A stretch of 64,000 nt of DNA from Oleiagrimonas sp963821885. GTDB taxonomy: Bacteria; Pseudomonadota; Gammaproteobacteria; Xanthomonadales; Rhodanobacteraceae. A program made the translations under genes and the position numbers. Positions 1 through 10,007 of the stretch are shown in pieces. The stretch covers positions 1 through 64,000 of the forward strand of contig CAWGFN010000002.1 of the NCBI GenBank assembly GCA_963821885.1, in the 5' to 3' direction. The notes below the pieces were generated by a model that was not told where the DNA came from, did no database searches, and saw nothing but the letters and a program-made list of their open reading frames with translations. Within the stretch, counting starts at the first letter, position 1; each line of letters starts with the position of its first letter.

Positions 1-27
1 CCATCCCCCTCTTCCCGGGGTTACGGG

Positions 28-70
28 GCCTGCATTAAGCAGGCAAAGCCCGGGGGCTTTCGCCCCCAGG
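28..70 (-). terminator. Tandem hairpins downstream of rplL
   Basis: Two hairpins lie just after the rplL stop on the minus strand. The first has a 6-bp GC stem (52-57 with 62-67) closed by a GAAA tetraloop. The second is GCCTGC/GCAGGC (28-33 with 39-44). Neither has a long U run, so this looks like a partial terminator or attenuator between rplL and the expected rpoB, which would lie beyond the left edge. Function is inferred from position and structure only. Confidence 0.45.
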
Positions 71-113
71 CTTGCAGTGCTTCAAGTCGAGCCTGCAGCG
101 CGCAAGGCGCCGC

Positions 114-494
114 TTACTTCAGCTCGACCTTGGCGCCGGCTTCCTCGAGGTCCTTCTTGAACTTCTCGGCCTCGTCCTTGCTGACGCCTTCCTTCAGGGT
201 CTGCGGCGCGCCTTCGACCATGTCCTTGGCTTCCTTCAGGCCCAGGCCGGTGATCGAACGCACGGCCTTGATGGTGGCGACCTTGTTGCTACCGGCGGCG
301 GCGAGGACCACGTCGAACTCGGTCTGCTCCTCGGCGGCAGCGGCGGCACCACCGGCGGCCGGGCCAGCGGCCACGGCGACCGGAGCAGCGGCGGACACGC
401 CGAACTTCTCTTCCATCGCCTTGACCAGCTCCATCACCTCGACGAGGGACTTCTCGGCGATCGCGTCGATGATCTGTTCGTTGCTGAGAGACAT
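114..494 (-). CDS. rplL: 50S ribosomal protein L7/L12
   Basis: Stalk protein of the large ribosomal subunit; multiple dimers bind L10 and recruit translation GTPases such as EF-Tu. The 126 residues show the family layout: an N-terminal dimerisation helix pair (MSLSNEQIIDAIAEKS), an alanine-rich flexible hinge at about residues 35-55, and a C-terminal factor-binding domain with the conserved GSNKVATIKAVRSITGLGL stretch. Length is close to the E. coli protein. An AGGAG ribosome site lies about 8 bases before the ATG. It follows rplJ on the same strand, so the two are very probably cotranscribed and translationally regulated through the rplJ leader. Nothing unusual. Confidence 0.98.
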   Translation of the reverse strand: MSLSNEQIIDAIAEKSLVEVMELVKAMEEKFGVSAAAPVAVAAGPAAGGAAAAAEEQTEFDVVLAAAGSNKVATIKAVRSITGLGLKEAKDMVEGAPQTLKEGVSKDEAEKFKKDLEEAGAKVELK

Positions 495-554
495 CTTGAT
501 AACTCCTGGAAAAACGACTGTTACGTTTGAATGGGATTGCCGTTGGGCGAAACG

Positions 555-1079
555 TCAGGCGGCCTTCTGCTGCCCGGCCTGGTTGATCACGCGAGTGATC
601 TGCGAGGCCGGCTCGGACAACAGACGGACCAGCTGGGTGGCCGGCTGCGACATGACGCTGAGCAGCATGCTGAGGGCCTGGTCGCGGGTCGGCAGCGAGG
701 CGAGGACTTCGACGTGCGAGCCCGGATACACCTTGCCGCCAACGGCCACGATCTTGGCCTTCAGCTTGTCATTGGCCTTGGCAAACTCCTTGACCAGTCG
801 ACCGGCGGCACCCGGATCCTCGACCGAGAAGGCATACAGCAGCGGACCGACCAGCTGGTCGGAGGTACCGGCATAGTCGGTACCCTCCACTGCACGGCGA
901 ACCAGGGTGTTCTTGGCTACCTTCAGGTAGACCCCTGCTTCGCGAGCCTTCTTGCGCAGCTCGGTGAGCTGCTCAACGGTCAGACCCAGATACTCGGCGG
1001 CGACCAGCGAATGAGCCGAGGCGGCCACGTTCGCCAGTTCGGCAACGACCTCTTTCTTTTGCGCAAGATTGAGCGCCAT
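555..1079 (-). CDS. rplJ: 50S ribosomal protein L10
   Basis: Base of the ribosomal stalk; binds 23S rRNA through its N-terminal domain and L7/L12 dimers through its C-terminal helix. I chose the ATG at 1079 (MALNLAQKKEVVAELANVA), which gives 174 residues, near the normal family length; the open frame continues upstream but that part has no L10 similarity. A GGAGG-like site lies just before this ATG. Conserved features include EYLGLTV and LKVAKNTLVRRA in the RNA-binding domain. L10 in complex with L12 is known to repress its own mRNA in gammaproteobacteria by binding the leader, and a leader-like untranslated stretch precedes this gene. Confidence 0.98.
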   Translation of the reverse strand: MALNLAQKKEVVAELANVAASAHSLVAAEYLGLTVEQLTELRKKAREAGVYLKVAKNTLVRRAVEGTDYAGTSDQLVGPLLYAFSVEDPGAAGRLVKEFAKANDKLKAKIVAVGGKVYPGSHVEVLASLPTRDQALSMLLSVMSQPATQLVRLLSEPASQITRVINQAGQQKAA

Positions 1080-1376
1080 TGCTTCCTCCGAACCGGACCG
1101 ATGACGCATCCTTCGCGTCACCGCTCCCTTGCGGGTGGTGGAAACTGCATCCTTGCAGCTTCCCGGTGCCCCTGAGGCACCGACGTGGTGGCCGTTCCAG
1201 GAAATCCTGTTCGGGCTGCACCATCTACGCAGGCTCATGGAGCCGATTAAGGCCGTCGCGCGCGTCCCGGTGACATATCCATCGCTGTGAAGCGCATCCC
1301 TGCCGTACCGGGGCGGGCGTTCGTGCCGCCTGCGGTCTTTGACGGCTCCATCCGGACGAATCCGGACGATGCCCCC
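1080..1376 (-). promoter_or_regulatory. rplJ (L10) leader region
   Basis: About 300 untranslated bases separate the rplA attenuator from rplJ. In gammaproteobacteria this interval holds the L10 leader, an RNA structure bound by the L10-L12 complex to repress rplJL translation. The position, length and absence of any convincing gene fit this. I did not fold it in full, so the call rests on context. Confidence 0.45.
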
Positions 1377-1410
1377 AAAAACTGCCCGCCCGACCCGAGG
1401 GTCGGACGGG
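1377..1410 (-). terminator. Intrinsic terminator/attenuator after rplA
   Basis: On the minus strand a 12-bp GC-rich stem (1385-1396 with 1399-1410, one G-U wobble in the RNA) is followed three bases later by a run of five U. It sits 7 bases past the rplA stop. This probably reduces readthrough from rplKA into rplJL, setting their relative expression. Confidence 0.7.
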
Positions 1411-1416
1411 ACTTGA

Positions 1417-2121
1417 TCACTTGACGATCGACAGCGTCGAGGTGTCGACCGGAATACCGATGCCCATCGTGCTGGACACAGAAACCTTCTGCAGATACTG
1501 GCCCTTGGCGGTGGACGGCTTGGCCTTGATCAGGTCCGCGACCAGGGCATTGATGTTCTCGGCCAGCTTGTCGACCTCGAAATCAGCCTTGCCGACGCTG
1601 GCGTGGATGATGCCCGCCTTGTCGTTGCGGAACTTCACCTGGCCCGCCTTGGCGTTGTTCACCGCGGTGACCACGTCGGCCGTGACCGAACCGTCCTTCG
1701 GGTTCGGCATCAGGCCACGGGGACCCAGCAGCTGACCCAGCTTGCCGACCACGCGCATGGCGTCCGGGGTGGCGATCACGCGACCGAAGTCCAGATCACC
1801 GCCCTGCAGGCGCTCGGCCAGGTCATCCATGCCGACGGCGTCGGCACCGGCGGCCTTGGCGGCCTCGGCCTTCTCGCCCGGCGGGCAGAACACCGCCACC
1901 TTGATGGTCTTGCCGGTGCCGTGCGGCAGCAGCGAGGAACCGCGCACGCCCTGGTCGGACTTGCGCGCATCGATGCCCAGGCGCACGGCCACGTCGATCG
2001 ACTCGACGAACTTGGCCTTGGCGTTGTCCTTGATCATGGACAGCGCGTCGTTCAGCGCATAGGTCTTGCCCGGCTCGACCAGGCCCTGCATTGCCTTGAA
2101 ACGTTTCGTGAGCTTCGCCAT
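1417..2121 (-). CDS. rplA: 50S ribosomal protein L1
   Basis: Forms the mobile L1 stalk of the large subunit and binds 23S rRNA near the E site; in many bacteria it also represses its own operon by binding the rplK mRNA leader. The 234 residues equal the E. coli length. Recognisable L1 segments include TGKTIKVAVFCPPGEKAEAA, LGPRGLMPNPKDGSVT and the C-terminal SSTMGIGIPVDTSTL. The ATG at 2121 lies 3 bases past the rplK stop codon, so the two are an operon and probably translationally coupled. Confidence 0.98.
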   Translation of the reverse strand: MAKLTKRFKAMQGLVEPGKTYALNDALSMIKDNAKAKFVESIDVAVRLGIDARKSDQGVRGSSLLPHGTGKTIKVAVFCPPGEKAEAAKAAGADAVGMDDLAERLQGGDLDFGRVIATPDAMRVVGKLGQLLGPRGLMPNPKDGSVTADVVTAVNNAKAGQVKFRNDKAGIIHASVGKADFEVDKLAENINALVADLIKAKPSTAKGQYLQKVSVSSTMGIGIPVDTSTLSIVK

Positions 2122-2124
2122 GAC

Positions 2125-2553
2125 TTAGTCCTCCACCACCAGGCCCATGCTGCGCGCGCTACCGGCAATGGTGCGCACCGCGGCGTCCAGATCGGCAGCC
2201 GTCAGATCCGGCTCCTTCTGCTTGGCGATATCTTCCAGCTGGGCACGGGTGACCTTGCCCACCTTCTCGGTGTTGGGCTTGGACGATCCCTTCTTCACGC
2301 CCGTGGCCTTGAGCAGCAGCACGGAGGCCGGCGGGGTCTTGGTGATGAAGGTGAAGCTGCGATCCGAATACGCGGTGATCACGGTGGGGATCGGCAGGCC
2401 CGGCTCCATCTTCTGCGTGGCCGCGTTGAAGGCCTTGCAGAATTCCATGATGTTCAGGCCGCGCTGACCCAGGGCCGGGCCGACGGGCGGAGACGGGTTG
2501 GCCTGACCGGCCTTCACCTGCAACTTGATGTAACCGATGACTTTCTTTGCCAT
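2125..2553 (-). CDS. rplK: 50S ribosomal protein L11
   Basis: Component of the GTPase-associated centre; binds 23S rRNA helices 43-44 and is needed for RelA activation. The 142 residues match the E. coli length. The N-terminal domain carries the proline-rich KAGQANPSPPVGPALGQRG segment that contacts the thiostrepton site, followed by the RNA-binding C-terminal domain. It precedes rplA by 3 bases. A gap of about 180 bases to nusG upstream contains weak hairpins and probably the rplK leader where L1 feedback acts; that is inference. Confidence 0.98.
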   Translation of the reverse strand: MAKKVIGYIKLQVKAGQANPSPPVGPALGQRGLNIMEFCKAFNAATQKMEPGLPIPTVITAYSDRSFTFITKTPPASVLLLKATGVKKGSSKPNTEKVGKVTRAQLEDIAKQKEPDLTAADLDAAVRTIAGSARSMGLVVED

Positions 2554-2733
2554 GTTTTCTTCCTCGCGAGTGCAGGCGCCGTGCGGCTCCTCGCTTCACA
2601 TCGATCCCTGACGTCTGGACGACCCGGCTCCGCCGGGGCCACAAATGCGTACACGCCGACCCGACAAGGTACGGCGTGAACAGCCAAGTATAGGCAATTG
2701 TCCGGCGCCTGACAAGAGCGCCGTGAGGGTGAC

Positions 2734-3294
2734 TCAGGCCTTCTCGACCTGCCCGAACTCCAGTTCCACCGGGGTCGAACGACCGAAGATCAGCACCGCG
2801 ACGCGCAGGCGGCTCTTCTCGTAGTTCACTTCCTCGACCACGCCGTTGAAATCGTTGAACGGACCGTCGATCACGCGGACCATCTCGCCCGGCTCGAACA
2901 GGACCTTCGGACGCGGCTTCTCGACGCCCTCGCGCACGCGGCTGAGGATGACGTCGGCCTCACTGTCCTTGATCGGCTGCGGGCGCGAGGCCGTGCCGCC
3001 GATGAAGCCCATGACCTTGGGCGTGTCCTTGACCAGATGCCAGCACTCGTCGTCGATGCGCGGCGCCTTGCCGTCGGTCTCGGTCTCGATCTGCACCAGC
3101 ACGTAGCCCGGGAAGAACTTGCGCTCGCTCCGGCGCTTCTGGCCGGCACGCATCTCCACCACTTCCTCGGTGGGCACCAGCACTTCGCCGAACTTGGCCT
3201 CCATGGCCATCCGGCTGATGCGGTCCTCGAGGGAACGCTTGACCTGGTTCTCGAAACCCGAATAGGCGTGCACCACGTACCAGCGCTTGCTCAT
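2734..3294 (-). CDS. nusG: Transcription termination/antitermination factor NusG
   Basis: Elongation factor that binds the RNA polymerase clamp, links it to Rho or to ribosomal protein S10, and reduces pausing. The NGN domain (WYVVHAYSGFENQVKRSLE, then KFFPGYVLVQIE) covers roughly residues 1-120, and a KOW domain (FEPGEMVRVIDGPFNDFNG) forms the C-terminus. I chose the ATG at 3294, preceded by GAGGG about 8 bases upstream, giving 186 residues; an ATG 21 bases earlier overlaps the secE stop and is less likely. Normal operon partner of secE. Confidence 0.97.
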   Translation of the reverse strand: MSKRWYVVHAYSGFENQVKRSLEDRISRMAMEAKFGEVLVPTEEVVEMRAGQKRRSERKFFPGYVLVQIETETDGKAPRIDDECWHLVKDTPKVMGFIGGTASRPQPIKDSEADVILSRVREGVEKPRPKVLFEPGEMVRVIDGPFNDFNGVVEEVNYEKSRLRVAVLIFGRSTPVELEFGQVEKA

Positions 3295-3304
3295 GGCCTT
3301 TCCC

Positions 3305-3691
3305 TCACTTTCCAAGCTTGAGTAGCCATTCGAGCACGACCGTCTTCAGGATCAGGTCGATCGCACCCAGCAATAGCGCCAGAATGACCACAACGGCCAT
3401 GATGATGAGGGTCGTCTTGACCGTCTCATCACGGTTGGGCCAGGACACCTTGCGCATCTCGAACTGCGATTCGGCAAGGAAATGGCGCAGGCGCCGGCCG
3501 TAGCCGGTCACCATCAACAGGCCGAACGACACCACGATGCCGCCGATCAGCACGCCCATACGCATGGACTGCGCGGCGGTCGAATACCAGTAGAAGCCGA
3601 AGATGCCAGCCGCCAGCACAAGCACGGCCAGCGTCAGCATCAGCTTGTCGCCGGCACTCGACTTGTTGGATTGTTCAGCCTTTGCGTTCAT
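3305..3691 (-). CDS. secE: Preprotein translocase subunit SecE
   Basis: Essential stabilising subunit of the SecYEG channel in the inner membrane. The protein has three hydrophobic segments, two in the N-terminal half and one at the C-terminus, as in E. coli SecE, and the family signature around FEMRKVSWPNRDETVKTT just before the last segment. The ATG at 3691 is better spaced from an AGGA site than the one two codons upstream (3697); the difference is two residues. It ends 10 bases before the nusG start and follows tRNA-Trp, the classical arrangement. Confidence 0.95.
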   Translation of the reverse strand: MNAKAEQSNKSSAGDKLMLTLAVLVLAAGIFGFYWYSTAAQSMRMGVLIGGIVVSFGLLMVTGYGRRLRHFLAESQFEMRKVSWPNRDETVKTTLIIMAVVVILALLLGAIDLILKTVVLEWLLKLGK

Positions 3692-3704
3692 GCGCATCCT
3701 GGGA

Positions 3705-3780
<76 letters not shown>

Positions 3781-3802
3781 ACGTTCTTGATTCTACCGCT
3801 GG

Positions 3803-3836
3803 AAAAGACCAAGGCGGACCGTTTTCACGGACCGCC
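3803..3836 (-). terminator. Terminator between tuf and tRNA-Trp
   Basis: A stem of 9 positions with one mismatch (3813-3821 with 3828-3836) is followed on the minus strand by a U-rich tract. It lies about 55 bases past the tuf stop and probably lowers transcription from tuf into the tRNA-Trp-secE-nusG genes. Confidence 0.6.
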
Positions 3837-3892
3837 GGTCACGAATGGAAGTTCCGCGACCGGGACCCGGGTCCCGGCCGCGCACTGCCCTC

Positions 3893-5083
<1,191 letters not shown>

Positions 5084-5152
5084 GACTGCCAACCCCGATG
5101 GAATCTGATGGATAACGAAAAAAGCAGGACGCTGCAGGCGCCCCGCGTAACA

Positions 5153-5228
<76 letters not shown>

Positions 5229-5254
5229 ATGTGTGCCGCCAAACCGGAGATCAA

Positions 5255-5328
<74 letters not shown>

Positions 5329-5425
5329 CCGGCGGGTCGATCTTCCGGTTCTCGCCGATGCCACGAGGGCTTCAGCGCGATCCGTTTTGCTGGACCCCAC
5401 CGCTCTGCACCGGCGGCAGAGAAGG

Positions 5426-5511
5426 TGGTGGAGGGAGGTGGATTCGAACCACCGAAGGCGTAAGCCAGCAGATTTACAGTCTGCCCCCGTTGGCCGCTTG
5501 GGTATCCCTCC
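5426..5511 (-). tRNA. tRNA-Tyr (GTA)
   Basis: An 86-base type II tRNA with a long variable arm, encoded CCA and anticodon GTA. First gene of the tRNA-tuf operon; a promoter lies just upstream. Confidence 0.97.
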
Positions 5512-5524
5512 AGCAAAGACCGCC

Positions 5525-5554
5525 TATTTTCGCGAGCACCCCCTGATGTGTCAA
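5525..5554 (-). promoter_or_regulatory. Promoter of the tRNA-Tyr/Gly/Thr-tuf operon
   Basis: On the minus strand a perfect -35 box TTGACA (5549-5554) is followed after 17-18 bases by an A/T-rich -10 candidate (AAAATA or GAAAAT, 5525-5531) in an otherwise GC-rich area. Transcription would begin about 10 bases before tRNA-Tyr. This is the best sigma-70 promoter I see in the left part of the window. Confidence 0.65.
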
Positions 5555-5691
5555 CACTTGAGGGGCATCTCCGGCCTCGCGATCAGTACGTTTGCGAGAC
5601 CTGCGCGAACGCGCGAAAAAGCAGGGCGCGTATTCTGGCCGATCGGGGCGACGATGCCAAGCCCGAAAGACGCTCTAGTTGCGATTTTCCG

Positions 5692-6195
5692 TCAATCGCG
5701 CGTCGCGGAGGGCGCGGGCGGCCGATAATGCGCGACTTCCTGCTCCATCCGCTTGGACAACTCGATCAGGCGCCGCGCGTAATCCTGCAGCGTTCGGTCG
5801 CTGGCATCCCTGGGTTCCCAAGCGGGCACCGGCGTGGGCTTGCCGTCGGGGCCGTCCAGGGCCACGAACACGATCACGCAGCTGGTGGCCAGGCGCTCCT
5901 CGCCGCGCGTCAGGTCGCGCGCCAGCACGTCGACCGAGAAATGCATGCTGGTGGTGCCGGTGTGGATCAGCTTGGCATGCACGGTGACCAAGTCACCGAT
6001 CAGGATCGGCTGCACGAACTGGATGCCACCCACCGCCACGGTGACGCAATAGGCCCCGCTCCAGCCCACGGCCCCGGCGTAACCGGCCTGATCGATCCAC
6101 TTCATGACCATGCCGCCATGCACCTTGCCGCCGAAGTTGACGTCGGTGGGCTGGGCGAGAAAGCGGAAGGTGACTTCGCGCTGCTGTCCGGACAT
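5692..6195 (-). CDS. Acyl-CoA thioesterase (hot-dog fold)
   Basis: Probable cytosolic hydrolase of acyl-CoA to free acid and CoA. The 167 residues hold one hot-dog domain with the acyl-CoA hydrolase motif around DVNFGGKVHGGMVMKWIDQA (His-Gly-Gly and Asp/Gln in the helix), followed by TSMHFSVDVLARD. This pattern is that of the YciA/BFIT-type acyl-CoA hydrolase group. It stands alone between the tRNA-tuf operon and ychF. The substrate chain length cannot be told from sequence. Confidence 0.85.
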   Translation of the reverse strand: MSGQQREVTFRFLAQPTDVNFGGKVHGGMVMKWIDQAGYAGAVGWSGAYCVTVAVGGIQFVQPILIGDLVTVHAKLIHTGTTSMHFSVDVLARDLTRGEERLATSCVIVFVALDGPDGKPTPVPAWEPRDASDRTLQDYARRLIELSKRMEQEVAHYRPPAPSATRD

Positions 6196-6269
6196 GAAGC
6201 TCTCCTTGGCGGCCGTGGCGTGGGTCCATTATGCGCCAGCGGGCCGGGGCGCCGCCGGCGCGGACCGGC

Positions 6270-7361
6270 TCAGACGTTGAAACGGAAGTGCAGTATGTCG
6301 CCTTCCTTGACGATGTAGTCCTTGCCTTCCAGCCGCAGGCGACCGGCTTCCTTGGCGCCGGCCTCGCCGCGGTACTGGATGAAGTCGTCGTAGCCGACGG
6401 TCTCGGCGCGGATGAAGCCCTTCTCGAAATCGGTATGGATCACGCCCGCGGCCTGCGGGGCCGTGGAGCCGCGCTTGACCGTCCAGGCACGCACTTCCTT
6501 CACGCCGGCGGTGAAATAGGTCTGCAGGCCCAGCAGCCGGTATCCGGCGTTGATGACGCGATCCAGGCCCGGCTCGTCCAGACCCAGGTCGGCCAGGAAC
6601 TCGTCGCGGTCGGCGTCGTCCAACTGCGCCATTTCCTCCTCGATGGAGGCACACACCGGCACCACCTCGGCGCCCTCGGCCGCGGCCCGGGCGCGCACCG
6701 CGTCCAGGTGCGGATTGTTCTCGAAACCGTCCTCGCGCACGTTGGCGATGTACATCAGCGGCTTGAGGGTGAGCAGGAACAGGTCGCGCACCACGGCGCG
6801 CTCCTCCTCGTCCAGCTCGACCGAACGGGCCGGGTGACCCTCGGACAGAGCCGCGGCCAGCTTGGCCAGCACCGGCTTGCGCGCCAGCGCGTCCTTGTCG
6901 TTGGCCTTGGCCGCGCGCTCGGCACGGTTGAGCGCCTTCTCCACCGACTCCAGGTCGGCCAGCGCCAGCTCGGTGTCGATGGTCTCGATGTCGGCGACCG
7001 GATCGACCTTGCCGGCCACGTGGACCACGTCGTCATGTTCGAAACAGCGCACCACGTGGGCGATGGCGTCGACCTCGCGGATGTGCGCCAGGAACTTGTT
7101 GCCCAGGCCCTCGCCCTTCGACGCACCGGCCACCAGGCCGGCGATGTCGACGAACTCGATCGAGGTCGGGATCACCCTCTCCGGCTTGACGATGTCGGCC
7201 AGCTGCCGAAGGCGCGGATCGGGCACCGGAACCACACCGACATTGGGATCGATGGTGCAGAACGGGAAATTGGCCGCGGCGATGCCGGCCTTGGTCAAGG
7301 CGTTGAAGAGGGTCGACTTGCCGACGTTGGGCAGGCCGACGATGCCGCATTTGATGCCCAT
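6270..7361 (-). CDS. ychF: Redox-regulated ATPase YchF (Obg family)
   Basis: Obg-family P-loop protein that hydrolyses ATP rather than GTP and associates with ribosomes; linked to oxidative stress responses. The 363 residues match the family length. G1 is GLPNVGKST near the N-terminus, the switch II region is DIAGLVAGASKGEGLGN, and the C-terminal TGS domain starts around residue 280 (TYFTAGVKEVRAWTV). It lies downstream of pth on the same strand, a very widely kept pair. Confidence 0.96.
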   Translation of the reverse strand: MGIKCGIVGLPNVGKSTLFNALTKAGIAAANFPFCTIDPNVGVVPVPDPRLRQLADIVKPERVIPTSIEFVDIAGLVAGASKGEGLGNKFLAHIREVDAIAHVVRCFEHDDVVHVAGKVDPVADIETIDTELALADLESVEKALNRAERAAKANDKDALARKPVLAKLAAALSEGHPARSVELDEEERAVVRDLFLLTLKPLMYIANVREDGFENNPHLDAVRARAAAEGAEVVPVCASIEEEMAQLDDADRDEFLADLGLDEPGLDRVINAGYRLLGLQTYFTAGVKEVRAWTVKRGSTAPQAAGVIHTDFEKGFIRAETVGYDDFIQYRGEAGAKEAGRLRLEGKDYIVKEGDILHFRFNV

Positions 7362-7422
7362 CAGGTAACTCCGGATACGCAGGATTGACGGCGGCCGGCG
7401 CGACCACGCAAGGGATGCGCGC

Positions 7423-8007
7423 TCACGCCTTGTCGCCCGTGTGAAGGCGCTTCATGGCGTCCTCGAAGCGGCCCTCGACCGCCAGCGGCAGCACGCCCAG
7501 GGCGCGCGCGATGGCATCGAGCATCGCATCCTCGTCCTGCGCCGAGGGCCGACCAAGCACCCAGGACGTGACGCGATCACGCACGCCGGGATGGCCGATG
7601 CCAATGCGCAGGCGATGGAACTTGCCGTGGCCGAGATGACCCATGATGTCGCGCAGTCCGTTCTGGCCACCGTGGCCACCATCGAACTTCAGTCGCGCGG
7701 TGCCGGGCTCCAGGTCCAGGTCGTCGTGCACGACCAGACAGGACTCCGGATCGATCTTGTAGTAGCGCAGGGCCGTGGCGACGGCGATGCCGCTCTTGTT
7801 CATGAAGGTCGAGGGCTTGAGCAGCCAGACCGGCTCGCCGGCAATGTTCACGCGGCACGACTGCCCATGCAGCTTGGCATCGGCCGTGAACACGGCGCCC
7901 TCGCCACGCGCCAGCGCGTCGACAAACCAGAACCCGGCGTTGTGCCGGGTTCCCAGATGCTCGGCCCCGGGGTTGCCGAGGCCGACGATGAGCCGCAGAC
8001 CCGCCAT
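7423..8007 (-). CDS. pth: Peptidyl-tRNA hydrolase
   Basis: Cleaves the ester bond of peptidyl-tRNAs released prematurely from ribosomes, recycling tRNA. The 194 residues begin with the family motif GLGNPGAEHLGTRHNAGFWF, which holds the conserved Asn and the catalytic His, and HDDLDLEPGTARLK carries the catalytic Asp region. It lies between rplY and ychF on the same strand, the common arrangement in gammaproteobacteria. Confidence 0.97.
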   Translation of the reverse strand: MAGLRLIVGLGNPGAEHLGTRHNAGFWFVDALARGEGAVFTADAKLHGQSCRVNIAGEPVWLLKPSTFMNKSGIAVATALRYYKIDPESCLVVHDDLDLEPGTARLKFDGGHGGQNGLRDIMGHLGHGKFHRLRIGIGHPGVRDRVTSWVLGRPSAQDEDAMLDAIARALGVLPLAVEGRFEDAMKRLHTGDKA

Positions 8008-8058
8008 GCGCGCAAGCCTCGGCGTCGCGCCCCACGCGAGGGCGCGACGCGCGAGCGC

Positions 8059-8727
8059 TTACTCCTCGCCGGCGTCGCTTTCGTCCGCGGACGGCTCGGC
8101 GGGCGCGGCCTCGCCAGCTTCGCCCTCGACCGGCTCCTCGACCTCGATCTTCACCGCATGCACGGTGACCACCGGCAGGTCGTGCTCGGGGCCGTGGCGC
8201 AGTTCGGGAATCTCCACGCCCTCGGGCAGGTTCAGCTCCGACAGGTGGATGATGTCGCCCTGGTCGATGGTCGACAGGTCGACCTCGATGTACTCCGGCA
8301 GCTTCTCCGGCAGGCAGGCCACCTCGATCTCGGTGATGTTGTGCGAGACCACCACGCCCGACGTCTTGCCGGCCGGGGACTTCTCCTGGTTCATGAAGTG
8401 CAGCGGGATGGAGGTGTGCAGCTTCTCGCCGGCGCGCACACGCTGGAAATCCATGTGCATCATCAGCTGCTTGAACGGATGCTTCTGCCAGTCACGCAGC
8501 AGCACCTTCTCGACCTTGCCGTCGACCTTGAGGTCGAGCACGGAGGAGAAGAACCACTCGTTCTTGGCCAGCGCCAGCACCACGCGGTGCTCGATCTGGA
8601 TGTTCTTCGGCGGCTGGTCGCCGCCGTAGACGATCGCCGGAACCATGCCCGCATGACGCAGGCGGCGGCTCGCACCCTTCCCCGCATCGTTGCGGACTTC
8701 GGCGTCCACTACGTGAATCGTTGCCAT
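8059..8727 (-). CDS. rplY: 50S ribosomal protein L25/general stress protein Ctc
   Basis: 5S rRNA-binding ribosomal protein of the long Ctc/TL5 type: an N-terminal L25 domain (about residues 1-95) followed by the C-terminal TL5 beta domain (about 100-190) and an acidic, alanine-rich tail. I chose the ATG at 8727 (MATIHVVDAEVRNDAGKGAS), giving 222 residues; the frame stays open upstream without L25 similarity. Between prs and pth on the same strand, as in Pseudomonas and Xanthomonas. Confidence 0.95.
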   Translation of the reverse strand: MATIHVVDAEVRNDAGKGASRRLRHAGMVPAIVYGGDQPPKNIQIEHRVVLALAKNEWFFSSVLDLKVDGKVEKVLLRDWQKHPFKQLMMHMDFQRVRAGEKLHTSIPLHFMNQEKSPAGKTSGVVVSHNITEIEVACLPEKLPEYIEVDLSTIDQGDIIHLSELNLPEGVEIPELRHGPEHDLPVVTVHAVKIEVEEPVEGEAGEAAPAEPSADESDAGEE

Positions 8728-8886
8728 GATGTTGCCTCGGTAGAAACGCCACCCGTGGGCGGCAGGATGGCTCTCCCGCGACCAGGAGAACCGATGAATA
8801 ACATTGCGCATCGCCCGCGAGCGGGCAGCGAACCGGCGATTATAGGACAAAAATCCGTCGATTGCGCCGTCGCCGTGGCAACCGGG

Positions 8887-9843
8887 TCAATCCACGTAAA
8901 GCGAGCTGACCGACTCTCCGAAGGCCATGCGGCGGATGGTCTCGGCCAGCAGCTCGGCCACCGTCAGCTGGCGGATCTTGCCGCAGGCGGCCGCCGCCGG
9001 CGACAACGGCAGGGTGTCGGTGACCACCAGCTGGTCCAGCTGCGAGCCGTTGATGTTGTCGATCGCGGCGCCGGACAGGACCGGATGCACGCAGTAGGCC
9101 TCGACCCGCTTGGCGCCATGCTCCTTGAGCGCCGCGGCCGCCGCGCACAGCGTGCCCGCGGTATCGACGATATCGTCCACCAGCACGCAGGACTTGCCGG
9201 CCACGTCGCCGATGATGTTCATCACCGTGGCCACGTTGGCCTTCGGGCGGCGCTTGTCGATGATCGCCAGGTCGGCGTCGTCCAGGCGCTTGGCGATGGC
9301 CCGCGCGCGCACCACGCCACCGACGTCGGGACTGACCACGATCAGGTCGTCCATGCGGTGATTGCGCCAGATGTCGGCCAGCAGCACCGGCGAGGCGTAG
9401 ACGTTGTCCACCGGAATGTCGAAGAAGCCCTGGATCTGGTCGGCGTGCAGGTCCACCGTGAGCACCCGGTCGATGCCGGAGGCGACGATCATCTTGGCCG
9501 CCAGCTTGGCCGTGATGGGCACACGCGAGGAACGCGGGCGGCGGTCCTGGCGGGCATAGCCGAAATACGGCATCACCGCGGTGACCGACACCGCCGAGGC
9601 ACGCTTGAGCGCATCGGCCAGGGCCAGCAGCTCCATGAAGTTCTCGGCGGTGGGCGCGCCGGTCGGCTGCAGGATGAAGACATCCTGGCCGCGCACGTTC
9701 TCCTCGATCTCGATCTGCACTTCGCCGTCGCTGAAGCGACCGACCAGTGCCTTGCCCAGGGGAACCGCCAGACGATGCGCGACATCCTCGGCCAGTTTGT
9801 GATGAGCATTGCCGGTAAACAGCATCAGGCCAGCTGTGTCCAC
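8887..9843 (-). CDS. prs: Ribose-phosphate pyrophosphokinase
   Basis: Makes PRPP from ribose 5-phosphate and ATP, the precursor of nucleotides, histidine and tryptophan. The 318 residues match the class I enzyme. Seen are the flexible-loop region MPYFGYARQDRRPRSSRVPI, the catalytic DLHADQIQGFF stretch, and the PRPP-binding loop VLVDDIVDTAGTL. An internal ATG six codons downstream is an alternative start. It sits between tRNA-Gln and rplY, the usual order in the family. Confidence 0.97.
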   Translation of the reverse strand: MDTAGLMLFTGNAHHKLAEDVAHRLAVPLGKALVGRFSDGEVQIEIEENVRGQDVFILQPTGAPTAENFMELLALADALKRASAVSVTAVMPYFGYARQDRRPRSSRVPITAKLAAKMIVASGIDRVLTVDLHADQIQGFFDIPVDNVYASPVLLADIWRNHRMDDLIVVSPDVGGVVRARAIAKRLDDADLAIIDKRRPKANVATVMNIIGDVAGKSCVLVDDIVDTAGTLCAAAAALKEHGAKRVEAYCVHPVLSGAAIDNINGSQLDQLVVTDTLPLSPAAAACGKIRQLTVAELLAETIRRMAFGESVSSLYVD

Positions 9844-9930
9844 GAATCGTCCCCCGCCAGGCGATGGTTGAAAGGTACCGGCCGCAGCACGCTGCTTGTT
9901 GACCCGGCGCCTTTCGGTCGGATTGGAAAA

Positions 9931-10005
9931 TGGCTGGGGCGGCAGGATTCGAACCTGCGAATGCCGGGATCAAAACCCGGTGCCTTACCGCTTGGCGACG
10001 CCCCA
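9931..10005 (-). tRNA. tRNA-Gln (TTG)
   Basis: A 75-base cloverleaf with encoded CCA; acceptor TGGGGCG/CGCCCCA, anticodon TTG. It begins only two bases after the ispE stop codon, so it is probably processed from the ispE-prs transcript. Confidence 0.97.
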
Positions 10006-10007
10006 AC

